A DNA stretch of 64,000 nucleotides from Protula sp. h YS-2021 (taxonomy: Eukaryota; Annelida; Polychaeta; Sabellida; Serpulidae): the NCBI GenBank assembly GCA_949752745.1, contig OX457026.1, forward strand, positions 48,059,256 through 48,123,255, written 5' to 3'. A program made the translations under genes and the position numbers. The notes under the pieces were generated by a model that did not search any database, was not told the origin of the DNA, and saw nothing but the letters and a program-made list of their open reading frames with translations. Positions 47,136 through 57,619 of this stretch are shown piece after piece; within the stretch, counting starts at the first letter, position 1; each line of letters opens with the position of its first letter.

Positions 47136-47798
47136 CGTTAAATAAATGACGACCGTTAACGAAAGTTTCTATACACGAATATGGAACCGCAATGTGTATA
47201 GATTTTGACATTACATCACTCTGAAAGCGTACTGCAGTAGGTACGAAACAAGTTTATCGCTCCCAGTTTAATGAAACAACCTGTTTAAGCCAGTCCCTTG
47301 AACGAACACATGTCATACCTAATGGCTAACAATGTTAACCGCTTCTGTAATGCCCTTCACCAACCCCAATATCAGGCGGGGCGTAATGGCGAGCAAAAAA
47401 ATCTCCACGCTTACTTTTATCATGTATCAAAAGGGGAGAGGGGTGGCGTTCAATGGATCTACTGCTGTATTACCTGGATATCATTTGGCAACCTGCTGTC
47501 ACGATTTTTTAAAGTTACCTAAAATTCCCAGCTCTACAGTACACATCTATTATCACATGTTGTAATAATAAATCAACTAAAACAACAAGGTTCTTTTGTT
47601 TGTCACAAGGAACCTGGGTAATCAGCAGTTTCATGAAATCATGAAATCCCAGCAATTTCTTATACTGAGTAATTTCTTTGCGTACTTTGGCCCTTTTAAG
47701 AAATATTAAACAATTGATGACCTCTTACGATATAGATTCGGCTGTTCCATAGAACTTGATCGGTTGTTAATATCGAAAGACATATTTGGCGTGAGTTC

Positions 47799-48011
47799 TT
47801 GTTCAGTGTTTCGATACAGATTCGGCGTGCTCTTGAACGATTTGATGTCGACAGATTCGGCATTCTACCTACATGTGAAATATTTCGCCAATTTATTGAG
47901 AAAGGTAGGCTTGAGTGTGTTAAACTCACTCACGTGCTCAAGGAATGTGCATATTTTTCAAGTCCAGCTATGCGGCGGCGGGCAACTAATAAGCTTTTGT
48001 GGTTCAAATGA
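47799..48011 (+). pseudogene. EF-hand-like peptide segment, copy 1
   Basis: The frame reads an amphipathic stretch (SIQIRRALER), then FDVDRFGILPTCE, then IFRQFIEKG. The middle fits a 12-residue EF-hand loop with Asp at 1 and 3, Gly at 6, a hydrophobic at 8 and Glu at 12. Position 5 is Phe instead of Asp/Asn, so calcium binding would be impaired. 'ttcttgttcag' before (ending 47,806) resembles a splice acceptor and 'aaag|gtaggc' at 47,904/47,905 a donor, so a captured or duplicated exon is possible; the frame also stays open to 48,011. It lies in a repeated unit, with copies at 58,754 and, partially, 48,706. Chance similarity of a short peptide cannot be excluded. Confidence 0.35.
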
Positions 48012-48285
48012 GAAATCGTAAAAATTACTAACCATTTTTTTTTCACTCGTGCATATCTGCTTTTTCGAGAACGAATTAAAATTCGGTTTTTGTTAAAATG
48101 TCAGTTGTTAAGTACTGGATAATCTATCGAAATTTTAACATTCTATTAGATCACCAAAAAATATCTCGCTTCTTCTATGCCTTAGAATTCTTACTTTCAA
48201 TAATACCATGCTTCATATATAATTGGTAGTACTTGAAATATTATCTTCACAAACAACTTAGCATGGGAAATTCCACCTAAAATTT

Positions 48286-48306
48286 CAAGGTCACACAGTG
48301 ACCTTG
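48286..48306. repeat. Perfect palindrome with AGGTCA half-sites, copy 1
   Basis: CAAGGTCAC and GTGACCTTG flank ACA. The arms contain inverted nuclear-receptor half-sites AGGTCA five bases apart. The copy at 59,239-59,259 is identical. Confidence 0.7.
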
Positions 48307-48705
48307 AACAACGACAGGTCATTGATTGGCGCAGAAGGATCATGTTAATGAAACATTAGTTTTCTTAATATGCTAATCTGCATTATGATGAGAGTAGAAA
48401 AACTGCTTAATAACAATTCACCTTCACATGGAGAGCACAAAGGCATCATCTTCATATATGAAAAGATTTTTAAAAGTTTTTGTCGAAAGGTGCCAAGCCT
48501 TTTGAAAGTAACAGACACCCACAATCAAAACACTTCGTTTCCAATGGAGATGTGGCATGGTCATTTAAATTTTGGGAGCGATTTATGCTTGTTCCGTTTA
48601 TCCAGGGATAAAACAAGTAGGTCCGTCAAACTGACTTACTTGAAACTTACTATGTCCCCCGTTGGATTACATCCCTCAGCAATTCGTATCATATTGTTAG
48701 GATCC

Positions 48706-48960
48706 ATTCTACCTACATGTGAAACATTTTGCCAATTTATTGAGAAGTGTAGGCTTGAGTGTGTTAAACTCACTCAATTGCTCAAGGAATCTGCATACTT
48801 TTCGAAGTCTAGCTATGCGGCGGCGGGCAACTAATAAGCTTTTGTAGTTCAAATGAGAAGTCGTAAAAATTACTAACCATTTTTTTCACTCGTGCATATC
48901 TGCTTTATTGAGAACGAATTAAAATTCGGCTTTTGTTAAAATGTCAGTTGTGCATCTCAC
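48706..48960. repeat. Partial tandem copy of the EF-hand-like segment and its 3' flank
   Basis: 'attctacctacatgtgaaa' through 'aaaatgtcagttg' repeats 47,862-48,110 about 846 bp later, with divergence (ACATTTTGCC for ATATTTCGCC, and AAGTG at the donor-like step). A further 'acgaattaaaattcgg' piece follows to about 48,990. Confidence 0.8.
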
Positions 48961-48989
48961 GAATTAAAATTCGGTTTTTGTTAAAATGT

Positions 48990-50230
48990 CAGTTGTGCAT
49001 GTCTACTTTTTCGAGAACGAAAATAATTCTTAAGCGAATAAGAAGCAACACATTTTGGTCAGCACCTTCACAGTGTTCTTAAACTATTAGAGAAGAGACT
49101 ATCCAAAGAATGGAAAGTCAGGAAAATCGAAAACAAATTAAAACAAAGGTTGAAACACTGCTGCCAATGCAAATTCTTATTTTTTGGACACTCTAGAAAC
49201 TCGAGAATTACTACACATACAAGAAGACAGCAACATTTACATTGCTACCAGCCTTTGGTAAAAATGGCACTTTAATCCGTACACTACATTCCTCTCCCTC
49301 AGGTTATGGCCTCTTGGAAGAGTATCTGAGGGACATGCTAAGCTCAACGAAGACAGCGACCATTTTGAGACGTGTCAACAATACCAGACAACGACTGCAG
49401 CAGCTGTGTCAAAGATATCCACGAAACAGTTAGTTAGTTAGTTATTTGATTGGTTTAACGACACCGCCAACCTGTTGCAGGTCATATTGTGTCATTCCTG
49501 GTAATCCACGAAACAGTGCGAACGGATTCTAACACTGGCACCGCACACTTAGTAGCGATGGAAATCACTGCGCAATCAACATGAAAATCTAATTGTAATA
49601 CTCTAACTACGTATAAATTGCAGTCTCTGATCTTTCTCGAGTCACAGAAACAAGAATTTAAGTGAGAACCTGTACCAATTACTACCTAATCTTTTCACAT
49701 AAGCGTATGCGGAGCTTTCGCTTGCGGTCATTTGCTTTTTTCACCACGAAAAGAATTCTTTAGCGAATTACAAACAAAATATTTTGGCATGCAATTTTTG
49801 GTACGCTGTTCCTACCAAAAGAATCATACGTAACGAAAATAGAAAATAAATCGAAAGAAGGGTAAAACATAGTTCTTAATGCAAATTCTCATTTTGTGGC
49901 TAGCATCAAAACTCAAGAATAACAAGAACTGCATGAGCATACAGCGTAGATATCAGTCTTTGGTCAAAATGAAACTTCAATCTGCACATTCCGCTCCAGC
50001 CTGAAGGAAGCTCCAGCCTCAAGGCACAGTCGCTTAACTTCCAAAAGACACCGACCGTTTTGTTGCCGTGTCAAAGATATGAACCACGATTTTAAGTTTC
50101 ACTGCCACTACAAGACTCAGAGGAAGGTTGTGCAAATACTTCAGTAGCGCGAGGTATGGATCATTCTGCATTTAACACCAACATCTAACTACAATCCTAA
50201 CTACGTAAGCTGCTCTAGCAATTCCACCAT
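48990..50230. repeat. Two diverged ~700-bp direct repeats
   Basis: 49,015-49,680 and 49,740-50,230 share 'acgaaaa.aattctt.agcga', 'gaaaatcgaaaacaaatt'-like, 'gtgtcaa..tcaaagatat' and 'ctaactacgta' blocks in order. They lead into the 275-bp satellite and could be its ancestral flank. The 63-codon frame at 49,242 is unassigned. Confidence 0.55.
49417..49516 (-). mobile_element. 5'-truncated LINE 3' end, 74 bp, with 13-bp TSD
   Basis: ATCCACGAAACAG occurs at 49,417-49,429 and 49,504-49,516. Between them, read on the minus strand, is the LINE 3' end ('gacctgcaacagg', 'ggtgtcgttaaaccaatca') with a (TAAC)n tail. It matches the 3' end of the LINE at 59,737-60,452, so it is a very short retrotransposed copy. 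Confidence 0.88.
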
Positions 50231-51640
50231 CTGATCTTTCAAAATGGTGCACCAGTTATGAAGCGAAACTGATACTTACGCCTCGTACGAAACATCATTA
50301 TGATGGGCAACATAGATCCATACTTAAATCAATACACTGCATTCTTCTAACACCAAGAGTTGACGGCTTACCTCACTAATACCAATGATTGCAACTATGC
50401 CGTTGTCACAATCACCGAAACTAGCTGAACGGCGACGCCAACGCCACTGGTTTCAGTAGGATGCAGGTATGAAATCAAGTATTGAATTGTTGGTCACCAC
50501 TAGAAGGAAAGTGCACAAAAAACTGTACCAGTTATATCGCTCAACTGATAATCACGTCCAGTGCGAAATACTATTGTGGTGGTCAACGAATAACAATACT
50601 GTAATCAACGCTATGCATTCTTCCAATGCCAACAGTTGACAGCTTACCGCGCTAATACCGATGATTGCAACTACGCCGTTGTCACAATCATCGATACCAG
50701 CTGAAAGGCGACGCCAACGCCACTGGTTTCAGTAGGATGCAGATCTGAAATCAAGTACTGAATTATTGGCCATCACTTAAAGAAAAGTGCACAAAAACTG
50801 TACCAGTTATCAAGCTAAACTGTTACCCATGTTGAGTGCGAAACACCATTACCGTGGATAACGCATAACAATACTTAATTCCCTGCACTACATTCTTTTA
50901 ACACCAATAGCTGACGGCTTACTTCACTAGTACCGATGACTGCGACTATGCCGTTGCCACAATCACCGATACCAGCTGAAAGGCGACGCCAACGCCACTG
51001 GTTTCAGTAGGATGCAGGTCTGAAATCAAGTATTGAATTACTGGCCATCACTTGAAGAAAAGTGCACAAAAAACTGTACAAGTTATATAGCTCAACTGTT
51101 ACACATGTTTAGTGCGAAACACCATTATGGTGGATAACACAAAACAATACTTAAATCCCTGCACTACATTCTTCTGACACCAACAGTTGACGGCTTACCT
51201 CACTAATACCAATGATTGCGACTATGCCGTTGTCACAATCACCGATACCAGCTGAACGGCGACGCCAACACCGCTGGTTTCAATAGGATGCATGTCTGGA
51301 ATCAAGTGTTGATTTAATGGCCATCATTTGTGGAAAAACGCACAAAAACTGTAAAAGTTATGAAGCTAAACTGATACTTACGCCTCGTGCGAAACACCAT
51401 TATGGTGGGCAACATAGATCCATACTTAACCAATGCACTGCATTCTTCTAACACCAAGAGTTGACGGCTTACCGCGCGAAAAAACCGATGATTGCAAATA
51501 TGTCGTTGTCACAATCATCGATACTAGCTGAACGGTGAGGCCAACGCCACTGGTTTCAGTAGGATGCAGGTCTGAATTCAAGTATTGATTTATTGGCCGT
51601 CACTTGAGGAAAAGCGCACAAAAACTCCCGTTTAGTGACG
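50231..51640. repeat. 275-bp satellite array A, five units
   Basis: 'gccgttgtcacaatca' or a variant falls at 50,399, 50,675, 50,950, 51,226 and 51,502, spaced 275-276 bp. Units share 'aaactgtaccagttat', 'cgaaacaccattatggtgg', 'caccaagagttgacggctta' and 'cgacgccaacgccactggtt'. The spacing is strikingly constant although the sequences differ by several per cent. Confidence 0.94.
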
Positions 51641-51850
51641 ATGGAGGTTATATTGGGACGCACTTGCTAAAAGAACAAGTGGAAAAAAGAAAGAATCAAG
51701 AAATAGTAAAACAAGAGCTAGAAACAAAGAAATCCCAATTAGTCGAAAAGGACATGCACGCAACAGACAGCAGTAGATCTGCTCTTAAAATGTCCAACCA
51801 ACAGGATGACACAGGCTATGTGACCTTAGACCTTGAAAATTAAAGTCCAG
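51641..51850 (+). repeat. Diverged SINE-like core carrying an open frame
   Basis: 'aagaaatagtaaaacaagag', 'aaatcccaattagtcg' and 'acagacagcagtag..ctc' keep the order of the SINE core at 33,013. The 79-codon frame ends ...YVTLDLEN, parallel to ...VIFDLEN of the 46.0-kb copy. Whether this frame was ever used is unknown. Confidence 0.5.
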
Positions 51851-51961
51851 ATCGCCATTCCGAAAATGAAATCAAATCACTCTCTCCCTTTACCAGGTCT
51901 CAGATAACACATATCACGTGACAAAAAAGGTGTAGCGTTAGAAAATAAGAAAGACTTGCCA

Positions 51962-52227
51962 AGAAATGAAGGTATTGTATTGTATTGTTCTTTAGATCCC
52001 TTTCAACTGCTATGGTCATATCGGGATCCCCCTGCCACATTATACTGAAATGGGCCTTTCCAGTCCTCCTTCTAACCATTACATGTGGAGTGCCTCACAG
52101 GGTAGCAAGGAGGAGTCCCAATTTTTAAAGTCTTAGGTATGACCCGACCGGGGTTTGAACCCACGATCTTCCAGTCTCGAGGCGGACACTCTAACCACTA
52201 AGCCACCGAGGCTGGTCCAGAAATGAA
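51962..52227 (-). mobile_element. Full-length tRNA-derived SINE, 248 bp, with 9-bp TSD
   Basis: AGAAATGAA flanks it at 51,962-51,970 and 52,219-52,227. Read on the minus strand, the head has a perfect A box (TGGCTTAGTGG, 52,195-52,205) and B box (GGTTCAAACCC, 52,151-52,161), the internal RNA polymerase III promoter of tRNA-derived SINEs. A ~130-bp body follows and the 3' tail is (TACAA)n. It encodes nothing and would depend on a LINE partner. A second, 5'-truncated copy lies at 52,989-53,120. Confidence 0.93.
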
Positions 52228-52872
52228 TGTAAGTCTTTAGATTACGAAGAAGTGCCTTAAATGGCTTCATATGGTGTTTCAGCTGGAAAACATGCACAAA
52301 TTAGTTCTATTAGACGTTACCAACACGCGGATCTGCCCCTTATTTGACCTGGTGGCTGGTGTCCCAAAATTGGATCAAAGTCGCCCCTTCCAGAAAGAAG
52401 TCCGAAATAACACGGTTACCATCACCCTTCACCTTGGAACGAAGGTTCAAGTTCACCTCTTTAAAAGTGCCAATCTTTGGTGCTTGACTGTCGTAACGTC
52501 ACCTCAGACTCGAACACATATGTTCCGAGCATGAAGTTACAACTGGTGTAACTCCGACAGCAGTGTCGTGTAAAAAAACTGAAGAACACGACAATGCTCC
52601 CTTCCACCTCGAAAAAATAGTTCAGATAAAGATAGAGAAGCTAACCTGGACATACTGGGCACGTAGGTTCGAACACACAACATATATTTACTTAAACATT
52701 TAAAATAGACGTGAAAATACAGGGTTCTTCTGATGTTTAAAGAGCCTAGCCACATGCAAGTTAACGTTTACACACACTAAAGAACGCGACATATCTCAGA
52801 ACATGACTGTAATTTGAAGGATTACATTATGAAATAGTAGAAACTGTGGGTTTGTGTACAAATTCTGAATTT
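52228..52872. other. No recognised gene; one unassigned 87-codon frame
   Basis: The plus frame at 52,271-52,534 has a varied, protein-like composition with no low complexity, but no motif I know. No convincing splice sites were identified around it. Nothing else was assigned. Confidence 0.3.
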
Positions 52873-52950
52873 CATTAGCCGTCTCTTACGCCCTGCACGG
52901 AACAGAACGCAGTGGGTGTATTCGTAAGATTCCCCCACCCCACAGGGGGA
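52873..52950 (+). mobile_element. SINE 3' core fragment
   Basis: 'attagccgtctcttacg', 'gcagtgggtgtattcgtaag' and the hairpin CCCCCACCCCACAGGGGG match the cores at 33,013, 34,016 and 35,011. It is not attached to a VNTR here. Confidence 0.8.
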
Positions 52951-52988
52951 GTAAATGAAGGTACGGTCGCGAATTAATTCCTATTTTG

Positions 52989-53120
52989 CGAAGTATTGTA
53001 TTGTTCTTTAGATCCCTTTCAACTGCTATGGTCATGTCGGGATCCCCCTGCCACATTATACTAAAATGGGGCATTCCAGCCCTCCTTCTAACCATTACAC
53101 GTGGAGTGCCTCACAGGGTA
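52989..53120 (-). mobile_element. 5'-truncated copy of the tRNA-derived SINE
   Basis: The body and (TACAA)n tail match 51,971-52,100 with few differences. On the minus strand the copy starts at 'ctaccctgtgaggcactcc', so the tRNA-like head is missing. No target duplication was clear. Confidence 0.88.
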
Positions 53121-53735
53121 GATTCAAATTTGATTGTTGATGAAAAGTCAGCAGTTCAATATCTAAAAAGAGAATCAAACTTTGAGCCTTTCCGACTGAG
53201 AAACTCTATTTCAAAACGAAAATATGTTTTTCGTTATTTTAGAAGTTTCTGCTTCTAATTTTACTTTTCTTCAGTTAGTTATATGACTTGCTTCACGACA
53301 TGGTCGACCCTTAGTGGGCTATATCGCGTCAATCAATACATGTCAAAGAGGAGTAGAAAACAATAGTATCGTAGTTGTTAATCCAGGATAGCTAAACCGT
53401 GCAGATATTTTAAATGTTTCATTATGTAACGTTCCTGACACCCGACAAAGTCAAGTGCAGGTTTCCCTCTTAAAATATAATTAACTAACATAGTCCCACA
53501 AGACCTTGAACAACAGCGTAAGGTCCCTCAAGCCTAATCAGATCTGGAACATTATATATAAAAGCTACATATCAGGTTTAATTTAATTACAACTCGCACA
53601 ACTTTAAATATCGTGCTCAAAAATCAACTCGTCGCAAATTCCATGGAAAATTTTGAAGTCATACAATGATCTGCTGAACAAACACAGCTTCGGTTTAACT
53701 TTAGGGCTTGGATTCTGATTGAAATTACTTCAAGC
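53121..53735. repeat. Diverged fragment of the ~2-kb unit
   Basis: 'attcaaatttgattgttgat', 'cgactgagaaactctatttc', 'caggtttccctcttaaaa' and 'cttgaacaac' follow the order seen at 39.31-39.87 kb. It lies 8 kb outside the array and is older. It begins precisely at the end of the truncated SINE. Confidence 0.85.
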
Positions 53736-53743
53736 TTCAAACT

Positions 53744-53815
53744 TCTGAAAAACGGACATGGTATCCCTGTGACTAGGGCCTGGAAAACAGACACGGTATC
53801 CCTGTGATTGGGGTG
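53744..53815. repeat. ~44-bp tandem duplication
   Basis: 'ggacatggtatccctgtgac' and 'agacacggtatccctgtgat' are followed by 'tagggc' and 'tggggt'. Two copies only. Confidence 0.75.
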
Positions 53816-54014
53816 CTCGGATCACAGAAAGCAGCTGTTTTCCAACCATTAGTCGAAACAACTGATGAAAACGCCACCCCCACTCACTCCTAACTGGGCT
53901 CACCTGACTCAGCCAAATCACTGCTGATCCTTAGACGAGCGCAAAACAAATTATGAAAGACAAGAATGGACGACACGTTTATAAATATAATGGTCAGGGC
54001 ACAACGAGCAGTGA

Positions 54015-54355
54015 AAGTGGAAACGTTTAAACGGTTTCCAAGCAGTCGTGTCTACACGTGAAGGTGAAAACGATTAAACGTTATCGAGCAGTCGTGTCTA
54101 CACCTGAAGGTGGAACGTACGTTTAAACAGTTGCCGTGCATTCGAGTCTATTCCTGATGAAACGTACGTTTAAACGGGTTGCCGAGCAGTCGAGTACGTG
54201 AAGGTGGAACATACATTTAAACGATTGCCGAGCAGTTGAGTACGTGGAGGTGGAACGCACGTTTAAACGATTGCCGAGCAGTCGAGTACGAGAAGGTGGA
54301 ACGTACGTTTAAACGGTTGCCGAGCAGTCGAGCCTTCACGTGAGGGTGGAACGTC
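54015..54355. repeat. ~46-bp minisatellite, seven units
   Basis: Units read 'gaaggtggaacgtacgttta', 'aacggttgccgagcagtcga', 'gtacgt'. ACGTACGT and GTTTAAAC palindromes adjoin in most units. Unit length drifts from 46 to 50 bp on the left. Confidence 0.9.
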
Positions 54356-55105
54356 CTGAATTAAAAATCAAGCAAAGTCACTGCTCCCCTCCCCCCTCCC
54401 CCTTCCTATTTCTGAGTTCGATGTAAACTAATAAATTTATCACAGTATTATTTTACAGTATCACAAGCTCCTGCCTATTTCTGAACTAAAAATTCTCGAC
54501 TAAAACCAAACCATAAGCCTTTTATTTTTTCATAAAATAGAGAATATTAACTGCTGTGCTATTTCTGTACATTCCAAAAGAAACGCACAGATTGTCATAT
54601 GGCGTCAGGTTGTCATAGGGTGGGCATTCCGACTTTAAGTGGCAAACAAACCAAATTATCCCGTCCAGTAATCAGACTAGAATAACGTTTGTAATAGCTA
54701 CTTAAACAATCCCATTCGTTCTTTTTACAACTCTTACAGTATCTACTCACTGCAGTTTTTTCTGCATAACGCCGAAGACCATTGTTCACTACAACTTGAC
54801 ATGAATAAGAATGAATAACCAAATTATTTCAAAACGTACTTGAATAAGACAAGATAAATAGCATAAAAAGGTCCATGACAACCAATAAAACTTCCATTAA
54901 CCATAGCCATATTATAAACAGGTTGTTTCATTTTGCCAGAAACCTACTAAAGGTGCAAACGATTAATATTTTTGCATGTAAACCTTTCAAACCTCGTCAT
55001 TTTATGTCTTTGTCCAGACGGGTGAATGTTTCGCGCTAAGCTGCGGAAAAATCATTACTTGGAATATATTGTGTCTGAGCTGCAATCGCGGCATTTAATT
55101 ACTGA
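54356..55105. other. No gene recognised
   Basis: AT-rich. 'aacaggttgtttcatt' at 54,917 is the reverse complement of 'aatgaaacaacctgttt' in unit R (47,270), a small inverted remnant. The minus frame 54,613-54,822 is unassigned. Confidence 0.45.
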
Positions 55106-55109
55106 AATG

Positions 55110-55320
55110 CGTAAAATTTTTGTTGTGATCAAAACTCCACACAAACGAAGAACTTTAACGAAATTTGGCATTGATCCAAACGCGACATCAATGAAGAAAG
55201 TTAACGAAATTTGGCACCGATCCAATCCCCACACAAATGAAGAAAGTTAACGAAATTTGGCACCTATCGAAACGCCACACAAATGAAGAACGTTAACGAA
55301 ATTTGGCACCTTTCAAACGT
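55110..55320. repeat. ~46-bp minisatellite related to the 49-bp VNTR
   Basis: Four to five units of 'gttaacgaaatttggcaccg', 'atccaaacgccacacaaatg', 'aagaa'. It shares 'aacgaaattt', 'cgatccaa' and 'acacaaatg' with the 49-bp VNTR, so it is a sister array at an independent site. Confidence 0.85.
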
Positions 55321-56436
55321 CATCGTTACGAGCAAGCCGTAAAAAGCAGTGACTTTTCATAGCCTGAAATATAGATCGTAACTGTACTGCGGTATATAAC
55401 AATTAGAAAAAAATACGATGTGGCAAAACGTAACTTCGATATTGTTGCATTAACATAAATTAACATAAATCTTCAGGGACAAGTCTTCAATTCCTGCGCT
55501 GGATTCTTTTGGGATATAAATGCTTCCTGAAGCCTTCAGTATGTAAATAGGCGTATCCAGTTGGGGGAGGGGGAGATGGGGGAGGGGGCAGTATTGAGAT
55601 AGGCAACGACATATCACATAGACTAGTTAGTCTATTCTATTTTGTGAGTTCGTAGTCATACGAGGCGCGATGAAGCACAAACAATACAGAGCTAAGCCAA
55701 TCGTAGCTCTTGTTGCATCTACATGACTAAGCGGACACAATGACTACTTGAAGACTAAAAAAATCTAATTTGCTGAAGGCATTCTGCAGCATTCGGGCTT
55801 ATAAAAATTGGCCATGTTTCTCCTAAATTTATAGTGTTTCTGCCAACAGGAACAGGGCTGTCACGCCCAAAAAGAAAAAAAAACAGGAGGTAAAATGAGC
55901 AAAAAGCAGGATTTTCGGTAAAAACAGAAGGTGTTTGAAATACTTTTGAAAATATTGAACCAACATGCATACCATTTGCTTTCTGAAATGTACAATCAAC
56001 AACATTAATGTGCAAGTATAATAAAGATATGAGATTAAAGAAAATTGTAAGACTCATAATAAATAAATAAGACAACCAATATTTACTCGTAATTCTTCCA
56101 TATATTGTTAGGGCGCAAAAGAATTTACACTCTTTATTTGAAATTTAAAGAAAGAAAATAGTTCGTCATTTGGGGCCAAAAACAGGTTTCTGAAAAAAAC
56201 ACCAGAGTGGCACCCCTGTGGGAAGTAAAATTTTACGCATCCCCAGCTCCCAATAAAATAAATGTGTCTTAAACGTCGGCCATTTGGAAAATTGAACTAT
56301 ATCAAAGGCGGTCTTTAGTCTACCCTTATAACGAAAAAGCTGGATTCTCTACTTGGTTTATATACGCAATAAAACACAGGATTGCTGTTTTGCACTACTT
56401 GCAGTGCAGAATGGATGCCGAAAGAGCAAAAGTATG
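55321..56436. other. No gene recognised
   Basis: A G-rich purine run 'gggggagggggagatggggg' lies at 55,564. The minus frame 55,755-56,075 is unassigned. The rest is AT-rich. Confidence 0.5.
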
Positions 56437-56562
56437 GGGTTTGTTTGGTATTTAACGTCCTGTTCAACAGCTACAATGGCTATGGCAGGACAAACTTGCT
56501 GAAGAAACAGAAAGCAGTGGGCGTATTCTGAAGATCCCCCCATTCCCCAAACCCCCAGAGAG
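56437..56562 (+). mobile_element. SINE fragment with 'gcagtgggcgtattctgaag' core
   Basis: 'gtttgtttggtatttaacgt' leads to 'caatggctatggcaggac', then 'agcagtgggcgtattctgaa' and a C-rich step. The later part matches the SINE cores at 33 and 52.9 kb. The leading part resembles 'caactgctatggtcat..cgggatc' in the tRNA-derived SINE body, which links the two types. Confidence 0.65.
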
Positions 56563-56865
56563 ACCTAACTATGTGGATAACTACAGATTATACATTTTTT
56601 TCTGGATTCGATTAAGACCGAGAGACTCCTGAACAACTGTTGCTTCTTGGCCAATTGTCTCGCTCCGCCCACTTGTCATGTGACTCGCTTTCTTCCCGCC
56701 ACTGCAGTCACAATCCATTGAGGCCTTCTCGTTTTGCAATAGAATCTCCGCTTTCCGCAGATTCTCGCTCTGCCGCGGACTTCTTGCTTTGCTCGAGATT
56801 TCTCTCTTTTGCGGAATGCGCATTTGACGTATACCTCTCCACAGCTTACGGGCTTTTAAGCCGCG
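56563..56865. other. CCAAT/GC-box-like stretch, no gene
   Basis: GGCCAAT at 56,650, CTCCGCCC at 56,662 and TCATGTGAC at 56,677 lie close together, followed by a relatively GC-rich pyrimidine strand. It looks promoter-like, but no downstream exon was recognised. Confidence 0.3.
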
Positions 56866-57619
56866 CCAGAGGCCTTCAATTCCGTCTCCAAATTTCTCTT
56901 GGTTTACGGGCTTTGTTTCTTATGCCATGAACCTTTTTCCATAGCTGACGGTTTTTTCACGACGCGCCAGGACTGAGGAAAGCATGGCTTCACCCGCGCA
57001 ACATTCTATTAGGCAATCATATTGACTGATAACAGGGTGATGGCAGGGGAGAAGCCCATCCTCAATTTCGGACAGTACAGAGGTCAGATGACCGTGCGCG
57101 GAATGATTTCATGTCCTCAAAGCGAAAGTGGTCCAGATGTCGCACGGACAATGCAGTTTTATATCGCGCATATTGCGCATATGCATGTTCTTCCACATTA
57201 TTACCGACAACTGTAACTCTGGCTCAATGGCTAATGTACGCTTCACTACCGTTTAGTTTAACGGTTGTTACAATAACAGGCGCTTTGTTATGTTTCTCCC
57301 TTGCAAATTTAGAATCATGGATGCTCAGTTTTAGAAGTTCAATATTAGCTATATTGTACTGTTCGGCTTAATGGCTATTGTAAATTATAGGATCATGCCT
57401 TTTTTGGTGTGCACCCCTATGAGTATTGCGTATTATAAACTATTGTAACGAATCCTTCAAAACGGGTCTTCTGAAAATAAACAACTGACTTAACTGGGTT
57501 TAATGCAGTTCAGCAATAGCCGACTATATGCCGGAAAAAATCGAAGAGCAAATGGAAACACGAACGAGATTCTTGAAGGAAGTGATTGCTTCGTTTAATT
57601 CTACAATATTTACAAAAAA

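Larger units (their letters stand above)
46105..48705. repeat. Segmental unit R, copy 1, with 49-bp VNTR
   Basis: Begins 'agtttaacggttgttacaat' and is repeated at 57,250-59,696 and again from 63,105. It contains the 49-bp VNTR, a block with 'acaagtttatcgctcccag', the EF-hand-like segment, and a 'aaggtcacacagtgacctt' palindrome. Copy 1 carries about four more VNTR units than copy 2. Frames inside are short. Confidence 0.92.

Noticed and set aside
48370..48834. 154-codon frame in unit R
   Set aside because: It joins unrelated parts (a repeat interior and the partial EF-hand-like copy), and its counterpart in copy 2 is broken.
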